Source of the DNA: JAHFTW01 sp038046785
GTDB taxonomy: Archaea; Thermoplasmatota; E2; JACPAO01; JAHFTW01
Reading direction: 5' to 3'
Length of the DNA: 64,000 bases
Assembly (NCBI GenBank): GCA_038046785.1
Contig: JBBSVM010000003.1
Location: forward strand, 1 to 64,000
A model generated the notes under the pieces. That model searched no databases and was not told the origin of the DNA. It was given only the letters and a program-made list of their open reading frames with translations. Below, one piece after another: positions 1 to 6,824 of the stretch (position 1 is the first letter of the stretch; each line of letters opens with the position of its first letter). The position numbers were made by a program, and so were the translations under genes.

Positions 1-808
1 GGGGCTCCATCGCCTTCTGGCGCTTCTCGTCCGTCATGATGGCGTGGACGATCTCTTCGTCCGACTCCATGCCGAGGGCGCGCAGAAGCACGACGAGGGG
101 GATTTGGCCCGAGGCGGAGGGGACGGTGACCATCAGGTCGCCATCCTTCTTGCGCTCGACGACAACGAGGGCGCGGTAGCCCTCGTGCTGCGAGAACACC
201 TTGGCGATCTCGACGTCGGCGCCGTAGCGCGACGCCTTCTCGACCAGCACCCGGTTCGGGGCGAGGTCTTCGAGCGTGATGAGGACGCGCTCGGTGCCGT
301 TGGAGATGAAGTAGCCGCCGGGGTCGAGGGGGTCTTCCTGGACTTCGATGAGTTTCGCCTTGTGCTCGGCGTTGGTGAGCGCACGGCCCTCGACTTCCTC
401 GAGGATCTTGCGGTTGATGTTGCAGTGGCTGGAGTGGCTCATGATCGGCAGGCGGCCGATGTTGACCAGCTCGGGCTCGTGCTCGATGCCGTCGATGACG
501 CGGATGAACTCCAACGTCAGCGGGGCCTGGTAGGTGAGGTTGCGCAGGCGCGCTTCCATCGGGGTGAGCGGGCGCAGCGAACCGTCGGCTTCCTTGACGA
601 CCGGGCGACCGATGGCAATCTTGCCGAGTTTGATGTTGAATCCTTCGATGTCGGTCTGCACCATGCCGCGCTCGGCGGTTTCGTCATCGCCGATGCGGAT
701 GTTGTCAATGACATGCTGGAGCCGGTGCGCCAGGAAGTCGTTGTAGGAGGCGATGTGGTGGTTGACGATGGAGCGTTCCGCGTAAAAGGCGTCGACAAGT
801 TCGCGCAT
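1..808 (-). CDS. rpoB2: DNA-directed RNA polymerase subunit B'' (N-terminal part, cut by window edge)
   Basis: This is the first 269 codons of the second-largest RNA polymerase subunit, B'', the N-terminal half of split Rpb2 in many euryarchaea. The protein opens MRELVDAFYAERSIVNHHIA and includes the Rpb2 lobe signature GGYFISNGTERVLITLEDL followed by a lysine/arginine-rich stretch. The ATG at 808 has a strong AGGAGGAA ribosome binding site and lies 20 bp after the rpoH stop, so rpoH-rpoB'' is an operon in the usual archaeal order. The rest of the gene lies left of position 1, so it cannot be seen here whether B is split into B' and B''; the split is inferred from relatives. Confidence 0.93.
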   Translation of the reverse strand, partial: MRELVDAFYAERSIVNHHIASYNDFLAHRLQHVIDNIRIGDDETAERGMVQTDIEGFNIKLGKIAIGRPVVKEADGSLRPLTPMEARLRNLTYQAPLTLEFIRVIDGIEHEPELVNIGRLPIMSHSSHCNINRKILEEVEGRALTNAEHKAKLIEVQEDPLDPGGYFISNGTERVLITLEDLAPNRVLVEKASRYGADVEIAKVFSQHEGYRALVVVERKKDGDLMVTVPSASGQIPLVVLLRALGMESDEEIVHAIMTDEKRQKAMEP

Positions 809-828
809 AGAAATTCCTCCTGATGCTC

Positions 829-1164
829 CTAGATGGCCTCAACGATGAGACGGTAGGCGACGGCGGTTCCCGCGGTGGGGCTGCGGCGCGTGATCTGGAC
901 AATCTTTCCGGCAAGGCCCTCGGCGCCGGTCTGCTTCTGCAGCACCTCGACGACGGGGTCGTTGGAACGGATTTTGGGCAGCTGCTCACGGGTGATGCCG
1001 TAGCGCTTGAGGACGACCTTGGCTTCGGCGTCCGTCAACACCTCGTGGAGGGGGACGTTGACGTGGTTGAGGACGTTGAACCGGCTGGCTGGGGCGGGGA
1101 TATCTTCGCTCACGATCATCACCTGAGTTCGCTCGAGACTCGGCCTTTCGGCTTCCCCTCGCAT
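829..1164 (-). CDS. rpoH: DNA-directed RNA polymerase subunit H (Rpb5 C-terminal homologue)
   Basis: Subunit H matches the C-terminal assembly domain of eukaryotic Rpb5 and binds the largest subunit near the downstream DNA channel. The core FNVLNHVNVPLHEVLT, GITREQLPKI and ITRRSPTAGTAVAYR matches the family well. Two starts are possible. ATG 1164 has GAGGT at good spacing and adds 15 non-conserved residues; the internal ATG at 1119 (MIVSED) is closer to the usual length of about 80 residues but has only an abutting AGGTG. I give the longer form because of its ribosome binding site. The gene is first in the rpoH-rpoB'' operon, with a TATA box about 70 bp upstream. Confidence 0.93.
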   Translation of the reverse strand: MRGEAERPSLERTQVMIVSEDIPAPASRFNVLNHVNVPLHEVLTDAEAKVVLKRYGITREQLPKIRSNDPVVEVLQKQTGAEGLAGKIVQITRRSPTAGTAVAYRLIVEAI

Positions 1165-1222
1165 TCAACCTCGCTCGATGGCTCAAGCTAAGCTGAACTG
1201 GCGGCGCTGCAATTTCGGCCGA

Positions 1223-1240
1223 CGAGGGGGGGGTATAAAG
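1223..1240 (-). promoter_or_regulatory. TATA-type promoter of rpoH operon with C-tract
   Basis: On the minus strand the sequence reads TTTATA, then eight C, then TCGTCGGC. The same composite (TTTATA, C8, TCTTCGGC) lies in front of rps19e at about 11315-11333. Expected transcription start is near 1212, leaving a leader of roughly 50-90 nt before rpoH. Confidence 0.6.
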
Positions 1241-1328
1241 CCCTAAGCGCGCGGGTCGAACCTGGAGAGGATGCTGGTCGCCGACTTGAGGTTTGGCCGC
1301 GCAAGGTGAACCGGTTCGAATCGTGGAG

Positions 1329-1505
1329 CCCAGAGGCGAAGCCTCTGGCGGGTGATAGCCCGCGAAGCCTGAGCGCAGCGAAGGGTTCGCGGGCGCTCAG
1401 CCGCTCAAACGAGCGCAGCGAATGAGCGGGTGATAGCCGCGAGAGGCCGAGGGGCGCGAGGCGTCTCGCGGCGCTCAGCCGCTTCACGAGCGAAGCGAGT
1501 GAAGC
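1329..1505. repeat. 78-bp palindromic array copying the tRNA-Lys 3' end
   Basis: GGGTGATAG starts at 1350 and 1428, and the tRNA's own 3' acceptor strand (GGGTGAT on the plus strand) starts at 1506: exact 78-bp spacing. GCGCTCAGCCGCT recurs at 1393 and 1471, again 78 bp apart. Each unit has two hairpins whose arms differ between units yet still pair: stem one is CCCGCGAA/TTCGCGGG versus CCGCGAGA/TCTCGCGG, stem two is CCGCTCA/TGAGCGG versus CCGCTTCAC/GTGAAGCGG. Loops of stem two contain GAGCGCAGCGAA or GAGCGAAGCGAG. A perfect hairpin CCAGAGGC-GAA-GCCTCTGG (1329-1347) looks like the end of a preceding unit. I see no open reading frame of note here. Confidence 0.8.
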
Positions 1506-1579
1506 GGGTGATGAGGGATTCGAACCCCCGGCTGGCGGATTAAAAGTCCGCTGCCATAACCGAGCTAGGCCAATCACCC
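1506..1579 (-). tRNA. tRNA-Lys (anticodon TTT)
   Basis: A 74-nt cloverleaf: acceptor GGGTGAT/ATCACCC, anticodon stem GCGGA/TCCGC with loop CTTTTAA (anticodon TTT), T-loop TTCGAAT. No intron. Its 3' flank is occupied by the 78-bp palindromic array. Confidence 0.95.
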
Positions 1580-1792
1580 AAGATGCGTCGGGTGTTGGCC
1601 TGGCTCGGGATCCGCAGGACCCGAGGCTGACCAAACACCCAAGCGGCCGTGCCGCATTCGCGGCGACTTGCCCTCCATTCAAAAGGGGACCGGCGCGGAC
1701 CTGCCTGGTTGGCCGCAGGTTCACCGTCCAAAGGATTGGCCGGTTGCAGGTCGGCCGAAACGGTGAAAGACCCGCCCCAAGTCGCGCCGCCC

Positions 1793-2083
1793 ATGGGCGA
1801 CAAGAAAGCCGGCGAGATTCTCCTGAAGTACCGCGTCATGCCCGAGGGTCTCGAAGTGGACCTCGCCAAACTCGAGGCCGGCATCGCCGCCGCCCTCGTC
1901 GCCACCGGTGTCGCCCGCCTCTCGAAGGCGGAGGCGAAGCCGTTCGCGTTCGGCATGAAGTCGCTCAACTGCTCCATCGTCTGCACCGACGCCGACGGCA
2001 ACAACGACAAGGTCGAGGCCGCCCTGCAGGGCGTCCCCGGCGCCCAGGGCGTCGAGTTCCTGGAAGCCGGCCGCCTCATGTGA
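1793..2083 (+). CDS. ef1b: Elongation factor 1-beta (aEF1-beta)
   Basis: A 96-residue protein matching archaeal EF-1 beta, the guanine nucleotide exchange factor that recycles aEF1A-GDP. Family features are the opening GEILLKYRVMPEG, the central KPFAFGMKSLN segment and the C-terminal VPGAQGVEFLEAGRLM. ATG 1793 (MGDKK) gives the family length; an in-frame GTG at 1763 would add ten residues without similarity. The promoter is not obvious. The last codons (GGCCGCCTCATGTGAGG) recur in degenerate form twice downstream. Confidence 0.93.
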   Translation: MGDKKAGEILLKYRVMPEGLEVDLAKLEAGIAAALVATGVARLSKAEAKPFAFGMKSLNCSIVCTDADGNNDKVEAALQGVPGAQGVEFLEAGRLM

Positions 2084-2226
2084 GGCGCGCAACGACGAGC
2101 TGGAGGCGGCTTTGCTCCGGCCCACTTGTGGGCCGGAAGCTGGCCGTCTGATGTAAGGCCGCGAGCGTCGATTGGCGCCTCGCCGGCAACGTTAGCCTTG
2201 CCGTCCGAGGGCCGCCTCATGTGAGG
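2084..2226. repeat. Reiterated 3' end of the aEF1-beta gene plus hairpin
   Basis: The gene's terminal block GGCCGCCTCATGTGAGG (2069) reappears as GGCCGTCTGATGTAAGG at 2142 and again as GGCCGCCTCATGTGAGG at 2209. Between the first two is a strong hairpin, CCGGCCCAC-TT-GTGGGCCGG (2117-2136), a plausible terminator. The pattern resembles the tRNA-linked arrays but is less regular (spacings 73 and 67 bp). Confidence 0.5.
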
Positions 2227-2289
2227 AACGCCGAGCGCGCCGGATGATTCTGGTCAGACTGAAGTAGAGGGTCCTCCCCTCTGCGCTTC

Positions 2290-3453
2290 GTGCCCAAGGC
2301 GTCCTCCTTCGTCTTCTCCAGCGAATCCGTCACTGAGGGGCACCCGGACAAGCTGGCCGACCGCATCAGCGATTCCATTCTTGACGCGTACCTGAAGAAG
2401 GACCCGCTCGCTCGTGTTGCTTGCGAGTCGCTCGTCGCCACCGAGTTCATCGTGCTCGCGGGCGAGATCACGGCGGCGAAGGGCGTTGCGGTGGACCACG
2501 AGGCGGTCGCACGCAACGCCATCAAGGCGATTGGCTACGACTCCGCCGCAACCGGCATCGGATGGAAGTCGGCACAGTTCACATCGCGCATCGTTCCGCA
2601 GGCCGCCGACATCGCGCAGGGTGTCGGCAAGCGCACGGCGAAGCGCGTCGGAGCGGGCGACCAGGGACTCATGTTCGGCTACGCGGAAGACAACGGGGAG
2701 CGCTCGAAGCGCCCGGACTACATGCCGGTCCCCATCAGCCTCGCGCACGGCTTGACGCGGCGCCTCGCGGAGCTGCGCCGCAGCAAGAAACTGAAGTACC
2801 TTCGACCCGACGGCAAGGCACAGGTGTCGGTGCGCTTCGAGGACGGCGAGCCGGTCGCCGTCGACGCCGTCGTCGTTGCGGCCCAACACACCCCCGAAAT
2901 GTCGGAGGAGCAGGACGCGCTGCACGAGGATCTGAAGACGCACTGCATCGAGTCCGTCATCCCCTCCAAGTGGCTACACAAAGGCACGAAGTTTTTCATC
3001 AACCACACCGGCAAGTTCGAGATTGGCGGCCCCAAGGGCGACTGCGGCCTCACCGGGCGCAAGATCATCGTGGACACCTACGGTGGTTGGATTCCACACG
3101 GCGGCGGCGCCTTCTCCGGCAAAGACCCGACGAAGGTGGACCGTTCGGGCGCCTACTATGCACGCTACGCCGCCAAGAACCTGGTCGCCGACGGCGTCGC
3201 CAAGAAGCTGCAAATCCAGGTTGCCTACTCCATTGGCGAGCCGAAGCCGGTCTCCATCGCGGTGAACACATTTGGAACCGGCGCCATTTCAGATGCCGCC
3301 ATCGCGACGCGGCTGCGGCGCGAGTTCGACTTCGCCCCCGGAGCCATCATCGAGGAGCTCGGCCTGCGCAAGCCGCTCTACACGCCAGTCACCGCGTACG
3401 GCCACTTCGGCCGCACGGACCTTGACTTGCCTTGGGAACAGCTGCGCAAGTAG
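2290..3453 (+). CDS. metK: S-adenosylmethionine synthetase, bacterial/eukaryotic type
   Basis: MetK makes S-adenosylmethionine from ATP and methionine. This 387-residue protein has the signatures of the bacterial/eukaryotic family: SSESVTEGHPDK at the start, GAGDQGLMFGYA, the GGPKGDCGLTGRKIIVDTYGG stretch, and GGGAFSGKDPTKVDRS. Most archaea instead carry the very divergent archaeal MAT family, so this copy is probably an old transfer from bacteria. It starts with GTG at 2290; a weak GAGGG lies upstream. Base composition matches the neighbours. It ends convergently with the next gene over a perfect 16-bp inverted repeat. Confidence 0.96.
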   Translation: MPKASSFVFSSESVTEGHPDKLADRISDSILDAYLKKDPLARVACESLVATEFIVLAGEITAAKGVAVDHEAVARNAIKAIGYDSAATGIGWKSAQFTSRIVPQAADIAQGVGKRTAKRVGAGDQGLMFGYAEDNGERSKRPDYMPVPISLAHGLTRRLAELRRSKKLKYLRPDGKAQVSVRFEDGEPVAVDAVVVAAQHTPEMSEEQDALHEDLKTHCIESVIPSKWLHKGTKFFINHTGKFEIGGPKGDCGLTGRKIIVDTYGGWIPHGGGAFSGKDPTKVDRSGAYYARYAAKNLVADGVAKKLQIQVAYSIGEPKPVSIAVNTFGTGAISDAAIATRLRREFDFAPGAIIEELGLRKPLYTPVTAYGHFGRTDLDLPWEQLRK

Positions 3454-3472
3454 TCCGACTCGCCGTCTGTGT

Positions 3473-3532
3473 CGCAGATTTCACAGATCGCTCAGATTCG
3501 TGAGCTCGACTGAAGCATCTGTGAAATCTGCG
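3473..3532. terminator. Perfect 16-bp inverted repeat at a convergent gene junction
   Basis: CGCAGATTTCACAGAT (3473-3488) is exactly reversed at 3517-3532 with a 28-nt spacer, between the convergent ends of metK and the zinc-ribbon membrane protein. It is probably a bidirectional terminator, and related CACAGATT/GCGGATT repeats sit at two other convergent junctions in the window. Confidence 0.6.
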
Positions 3533-3558
3533 CAATCTGCGACCAGGCAGGGGGCGAA

Positions 3559-4194
3559 TTAGGCCGCGCTGATGGCGCCGACGCGCTCGATGAACCCCTT
3601 CTTGTCGCAGTTGGGGCAGGTGCGGAACTTGACCTCGTGCAGCGGCGTCCCCGTGAAGGTGCCGACGACGAACTCCTCACGGCAGTTGCCGCAACGGTAG
3701 TCCAGCTCGCGCACCTCGTTCTCGGGCACGAACGCCTCGACCGGCGGGGAGCCAAGCGGCGGCAGCTTGCTGTAGACGCCGCACACAGGGCAGCTGAACG
3801 CCGAGAGCTTGTGGTCGTGCCAGTGCACGGAGCCGAAGCGGAAGATGTTCTCGCAGTCGGGGCACTGCAGGAGGCTGCGCTCGAGGCGCTTGATCTCCTC
3901 GACCTCGGCGGCGTGGCGGCCGCGGCTGATGAGCAGCAGGAGGGCGATGACGAAGAGAACGGCGTAGGCGGGGAGGACAACCGTCGTGGCGAAGCTGGCG
4001 TCAAGGACGAAGATGTCCACGAGTGTGAACACCAAGACCGCGAGGACCAAGACCATGACCAAGCCGTAGAGCCGGCGGCGGCGGCGCACGTTGGCGCGCA
4101 GGCGGCGGTAGCGCGCCATGCGCTCTTCGTGGTACGCTGCACGTGCCGCCTTCACGGCCTCGGCGTCGGGGTTCCAGCGCGTCACAGCGCCCAC
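3559..4194 (-). CDS. Membrane protein with two C-terminal zinc ribbons, unknown function
   Basis: A 211-residue protein: a charged N-terminal helix (1-42, rich in Arg), two transmembrane segments (about 43-64 and 70-90), then a soluble domain with four Cys pairs, CPDC (111), CPVC (135), CGNC (168) and CPNC (193), forming two probable zinc ribbons. The short loop between the helices puts the charged N-terminus and ribbon domain on the same side, likely cytoplasmic. I do not recognise a named family. Its start overlaps the stop of the upstream exported protein gene by 13 bp, so they are probably cotranscribed. Confidence 0.75.
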   Translation of the reverse strand: MGAVTRWNPDAEAVKAARAAYHEERMARYRRLRANVRRRRRLYGLVMVLVLAVLVFTLVDIFVLDASFATTVVLPAYAVLFVIALLLLISRGRHAAEVEEIKRLERSLLQCPDCENIFRFGSVHWHDHKLSAFSCPVCGVYSKLPPLGSPPVEAFVPENEVRELDYRCGNCREEFVVGTFTGTPLHEVKFRTCPNCDKKGFIERVGAISAA

Positions 4195-5726
4195 CTCCGA
4201 GCAAGCGCCAGGCCGCAGGTGACCAAAACTCCGAGGGCGCCTGCGGTCGAGTACTGCAGGTAGTCGGTGTTGGCCTTGAGGCGCCCCATCAGCGAGTCGT
4301 CGTCGGCCGCGGCGTCATCGGCAGGCTTGGAGTTGGGGTCGTTGGGGTCGGTCCCAGCGTCCACCTCGTCGCCGTCGTTCGCGCCGTCGCCGTCGGTGTC
4401 CGCCTTGTTCGGGTCGGTGCCGTTCAGGTATTCACAACGGTTGTCGCAGCCGTCTGCATCGGGGTCGCCGGTGCCGTCCTGGCCGAGGTTGCCGAAGTTG
4501 TCCTTCTCCCACTTGTCGGGGAGGCAGTCGCCGTCGGTGTCGGTCTTGTTCGTCTCGCCCGCCTTGTAGGTGCAGCCCGGCGCGCCGTCCGGGTTCTTCA
4601 CCGGCTTGGAGTTGGCATCCTTCGGGTTGGTGCCGGCGAGGTACTCCTCGCGGTTGGTCGCACCGTCGCCGTCCGAGTCCTCATTCGGCAAGGCCGCGGT
4701 GGCGTTGCCGAAGAACTGCGTCTCCCAGTAGTTGGGCAGGCAGTCGCCGTCGGTGTCGTTCTTGTTGGTTTCGCCGACCTTGTAGGTGCAGGCGGGGTTG
4801 CCGTTGGGGAAGGTGGTGCCGCCCGAGCCCGGCTTGCTCGCGGGGTTCGTCGGGTCGGTGCCAGCAATGTACTCGGCATAGTTGCTCGCCCCATCGCCGT
4901 CGGGGTCCATCGTGCCGTTCTGGGGGGCGATGCCGCCGAAGAACTGGGTCTCCCAGCGGTCGGGCAGGCAGTCGGCGTCGTTGTCGGTCTTGTTCGTCTC
5001 GTCGGTGCGGTAGACGCAGCCGGGGGCGCCGTTGGGGAAGCCGCCCGGGGTTCCGCCGCCCGAGCCGCCAAGGAGAGTGTACGGGGTTCCAATGGCATCG
5101 CCATCGGGAGCGCGGTCTTCGATGGTCGCGGCGGGAACCTGGAGCATGGGAATGCCGGTGACGTGGCCCACGGCGTTGGCGGAGAGGCCTGTCAGGACCG
5201 CGCCCGCGACGGCGCCGGTGAAAGCGGACTTGGGGATCGTGAAATTAAGGAGCGTGCCGTCGAGAACCGCCAGCGTTGCGGCGCCGCCGACGGTGAACTC
5301 GTAGCCGCCGACTCCCGCCTGGAAGGTGGCCGTGCTGGGAACATCGGTGGCGCCGATGGCCATGTGAAGCGTGAAGACAATCTGTTCCAAGACGCCGCCA
5401 ACAGGGGAGAGGTCCTCAAGGAGGCCCTCGCCGATGAGGCCGTTCGGAACGTTGCTCGTCTGCAGGGTGGCCTGGATGTGGGTGGCGTTTTCGCCGCTAA
5501 TCCAGTAGCCAATGATGTCGCCGCCGTAGGAAAGCGACTGCGCAGCCTGAAGCGTTTCCAGGACCGTCGTCGTGGGGGCGAGGGGTCCAGCGGGACCGAG
5601 GATGACCACGGTGTCGTGGTCCGGATCGGCGACCTCGGGAGCAGCCTGGGTTCCAGCCATCGCCGCCGGCGCCGCGAGAAGCAGGAGAACGCCAAAGCAT
5701 CCAAGGGAGTGGGAAATCCGGCGCAT
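4182..5726 (-). CDS. Exported protein with calcium-binding TSP3-like repeats and C-terminal anchor
   Basis: A 514-residue protein with a clear signal peptide (LLLLAAPAAMAG), an N-terminal beta-rich domain of about 230 residues, then repeated Asp-rich calcium loops of the thrombospondin type 3 kind (DNDADCLPDRWE, DPDGDGASNYAEY, DTDGDCLPNYWE, DSDGDGATNREEY, DTDGDCLPDKWE, DTDGDGANDGDEVDAGTDP). Each repeat pair is linked by a Cys-containing spacer (GCVYR, ACTYK, GCTYK). The tail is a transmembrane helix followed by RRW, resembling but not matching PGF-CTERM. The N-terminal domain is related to that of the next gene upstream (APEVADP; DRAPDGDAIGTPY versus DRAPDGAAFGTDY). It is probably a surface protein. 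Confidence 0.85.
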   Translation of the reverse strand: MRRISHSLGCFGVLLLLAAPAAMAGTQAAPEVADPDHDTVVILGPAGPLAPTTTVLETLQAAQSLSYGGDIIGYWISGENATHIQATLQTSNVPNGLIGEGLLEDLSPVGGVLEQIVFTLHMAIGATDVPSTATFQAGVGGYEFTVGGAATLAVLDGTLLNFTIPKSAFTGAVAGAVLTGLSANAVGHVTGIPMLQVPAATIEDRAPDGDAIGTPYTLLGGSGGGTPGGFPNGAPGCVYRTDETNKTDNDADCLPDRWETQFFGGIAPQNGTMDPDGDGASNYAEYIAGTDPTNPASKPGSGGTTFPNGNPACTYKVGETNKNDTDGDCLPNYWETQFFGNATAALPNEDSDGDGATNREEYLAGTNPKDANSKPVKNPDGAPGCTYKAGETNKTDTDGDCLPDKWEKDNFGNLGQDGTGDPDADGCDNRCEYLNGTDPNKADTDGDGANDGDEVDAGTDPNDPNSKPADDAAADDDSLMGRLKANTDYLQYSTAGALGVLVTCGLALARRWAL

Positions 5727-5795
5727 GCGCTATCGATGTGGTTTACGCCCTATTTGAATAAGAAGGTTGATGGAACGATTTCGCCGCATTCCGGG

Positions 5796-6719
5796 TCAAC
5801 TTTGCCTACGGCGGGTTGCCCAAAGGGGTGCCGCAAGGGCGAGTCCCACCAGCAAAAGGCCGGGCCCGGGAGTCTTCTTTCCGGGGGCCGTGGACGACGC
5901 GCCGTCGGCCGCCGCCGACTGGCGCGATGAGGCGCCGGCCGACGAGGTGGTGCTTGTGGAGGCGGATGGCGCAGCAGATGGCGCCGTCGTCTGGTTCGAA
6001 CCGGGAGATGCCGTCCCGTTGCCAGGAGACGCCGTGGAGTTGAGGGGCGCCGTAACGTTTCCGTCCGCAGTCCCGTTTCCAGCCGCTGCGCCGCCTCCCG
6101 CGAACGCGTAGTCGGTCCCGAAGGCGGCCCCATCAGGCGCGCGATCGCTGACCACGGGGGCGTTTTGGCCAAAGGCGTGCCCCTCCACCGTCACGAAAAG
6201 TTTCGTGAGAAGACTTCCCGCGGTAGGGCTTCCGACGGCTGACTTCAGCACGACGATACTGATGACTCCATCCGCGATGGTTGCCGAGTTGGCCACGCCG
6301 GAGACGGTCAAGGCGCCGTCAAGCGGTCCCGCCGCCCCGCCGGAGGTGACGCCGTTGAGGCGGACCGTCGCGTCGTAGTCGGTTGCGCCGCTGGTGAGCT
6401 TGAAACTCCAGATGTAGGCCGTTCCGAGCGTTGCCGATGCGCCCGTGCCAGCCAACTTGATGTTCATCAGGAACTGGTCTGCGGTCTCCGAGTCAATCCA
6501 TCCAGCAAGGAGGTCGGCGTTGAGGAAACAGTTCGTCGTGGCCGCTCCCCCCGAGCCTTGCGGACAGGTGGGCGCCCCGCCGGGGGTTTTCTGATCGTTG
6601 GCGGGATCGGCAACTTCCGGAACCTCAAGCGTTCCCGCCTGGACGGGCAGACAGAGTGCGGCGGCAAGAGCCAATGCGACGAGGGCGGAGGCGAGTCGGG
6701 GGAGTACCTTGGAATCCAT
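5796..6719 (-). CDS. Exported Thr/Ser-rich surface protein with PGF-CTERM-like tail
   Basis: A 307-residue protein: signal peptide (LVALALAAALCLPVQAG), a beta-rich domain starting VPEVADPANDQ, then a low-complexity Gly/Asn/Thr/Ser linker with many N-x-S/T sites, ending in TPGPGLLLVGLALAAP-WATRRR. The tail (PG motif, hydrophobic helix, Arg cluster) fits recognition by an archaeosortase. The N-terminal domain is paralogous to that of the downstream TSP3 protein. I take ATG 6719, which gives a compact signal peptide; an in-frame ATG at 6740 would add seven residues. Confidence 0.8.
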   Translation of the reverse strand: MDSKVLPRLASALVALALAAALCLPVQAGTLEVPEVADPANDQKTPGGAPTCPQGSGGAATTNCFLNADLLAGWIDSETADQFLMNIKLAGTGASATLGTAYIWSFKLTSGATDYDATVRLNGVTSGGAAGPLDGALTVSGVANSATIADGVISIVVLKSAVGSPTAGSLLTKLFVTVEGHAFGQNAPVVSDRAPDGAAFGTDYAFAGGGAAAGNGTADGNVTAPLNSTASPGNGTASPGSNQTTAPSAAPSASTSTTSSAGASSRQSAAADGASSTAPGKKTPGPGLLLVGLALAAPLWATRRRQS

Positions 6720-6824
6720 GACAACCGAGCGGTGACCCATACGCGGGATGAAAAAGCTACGCGCTCCGAGCGTTCGCTCACGCTCCTGGCTCGGGTCTGT
6801 GCAGGTCTCCCGAGGCCGATCGGC

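Noticed and set aside
1329..1505. Tandem tRNA pseudogenes
   Set aside because: Only the acceptor-strand heptamer GGGTGAT recurs; no T-arm or anticodon arm is present in the Lys array units.
4143..5930. Long plus-strand open frame of 595 codons opposite the exported protein genes
   Set aside because: Val/Gly/Arg-rich antisense translation of the TSP3 protein gene; no start context and typical of high-GC shadow frames.
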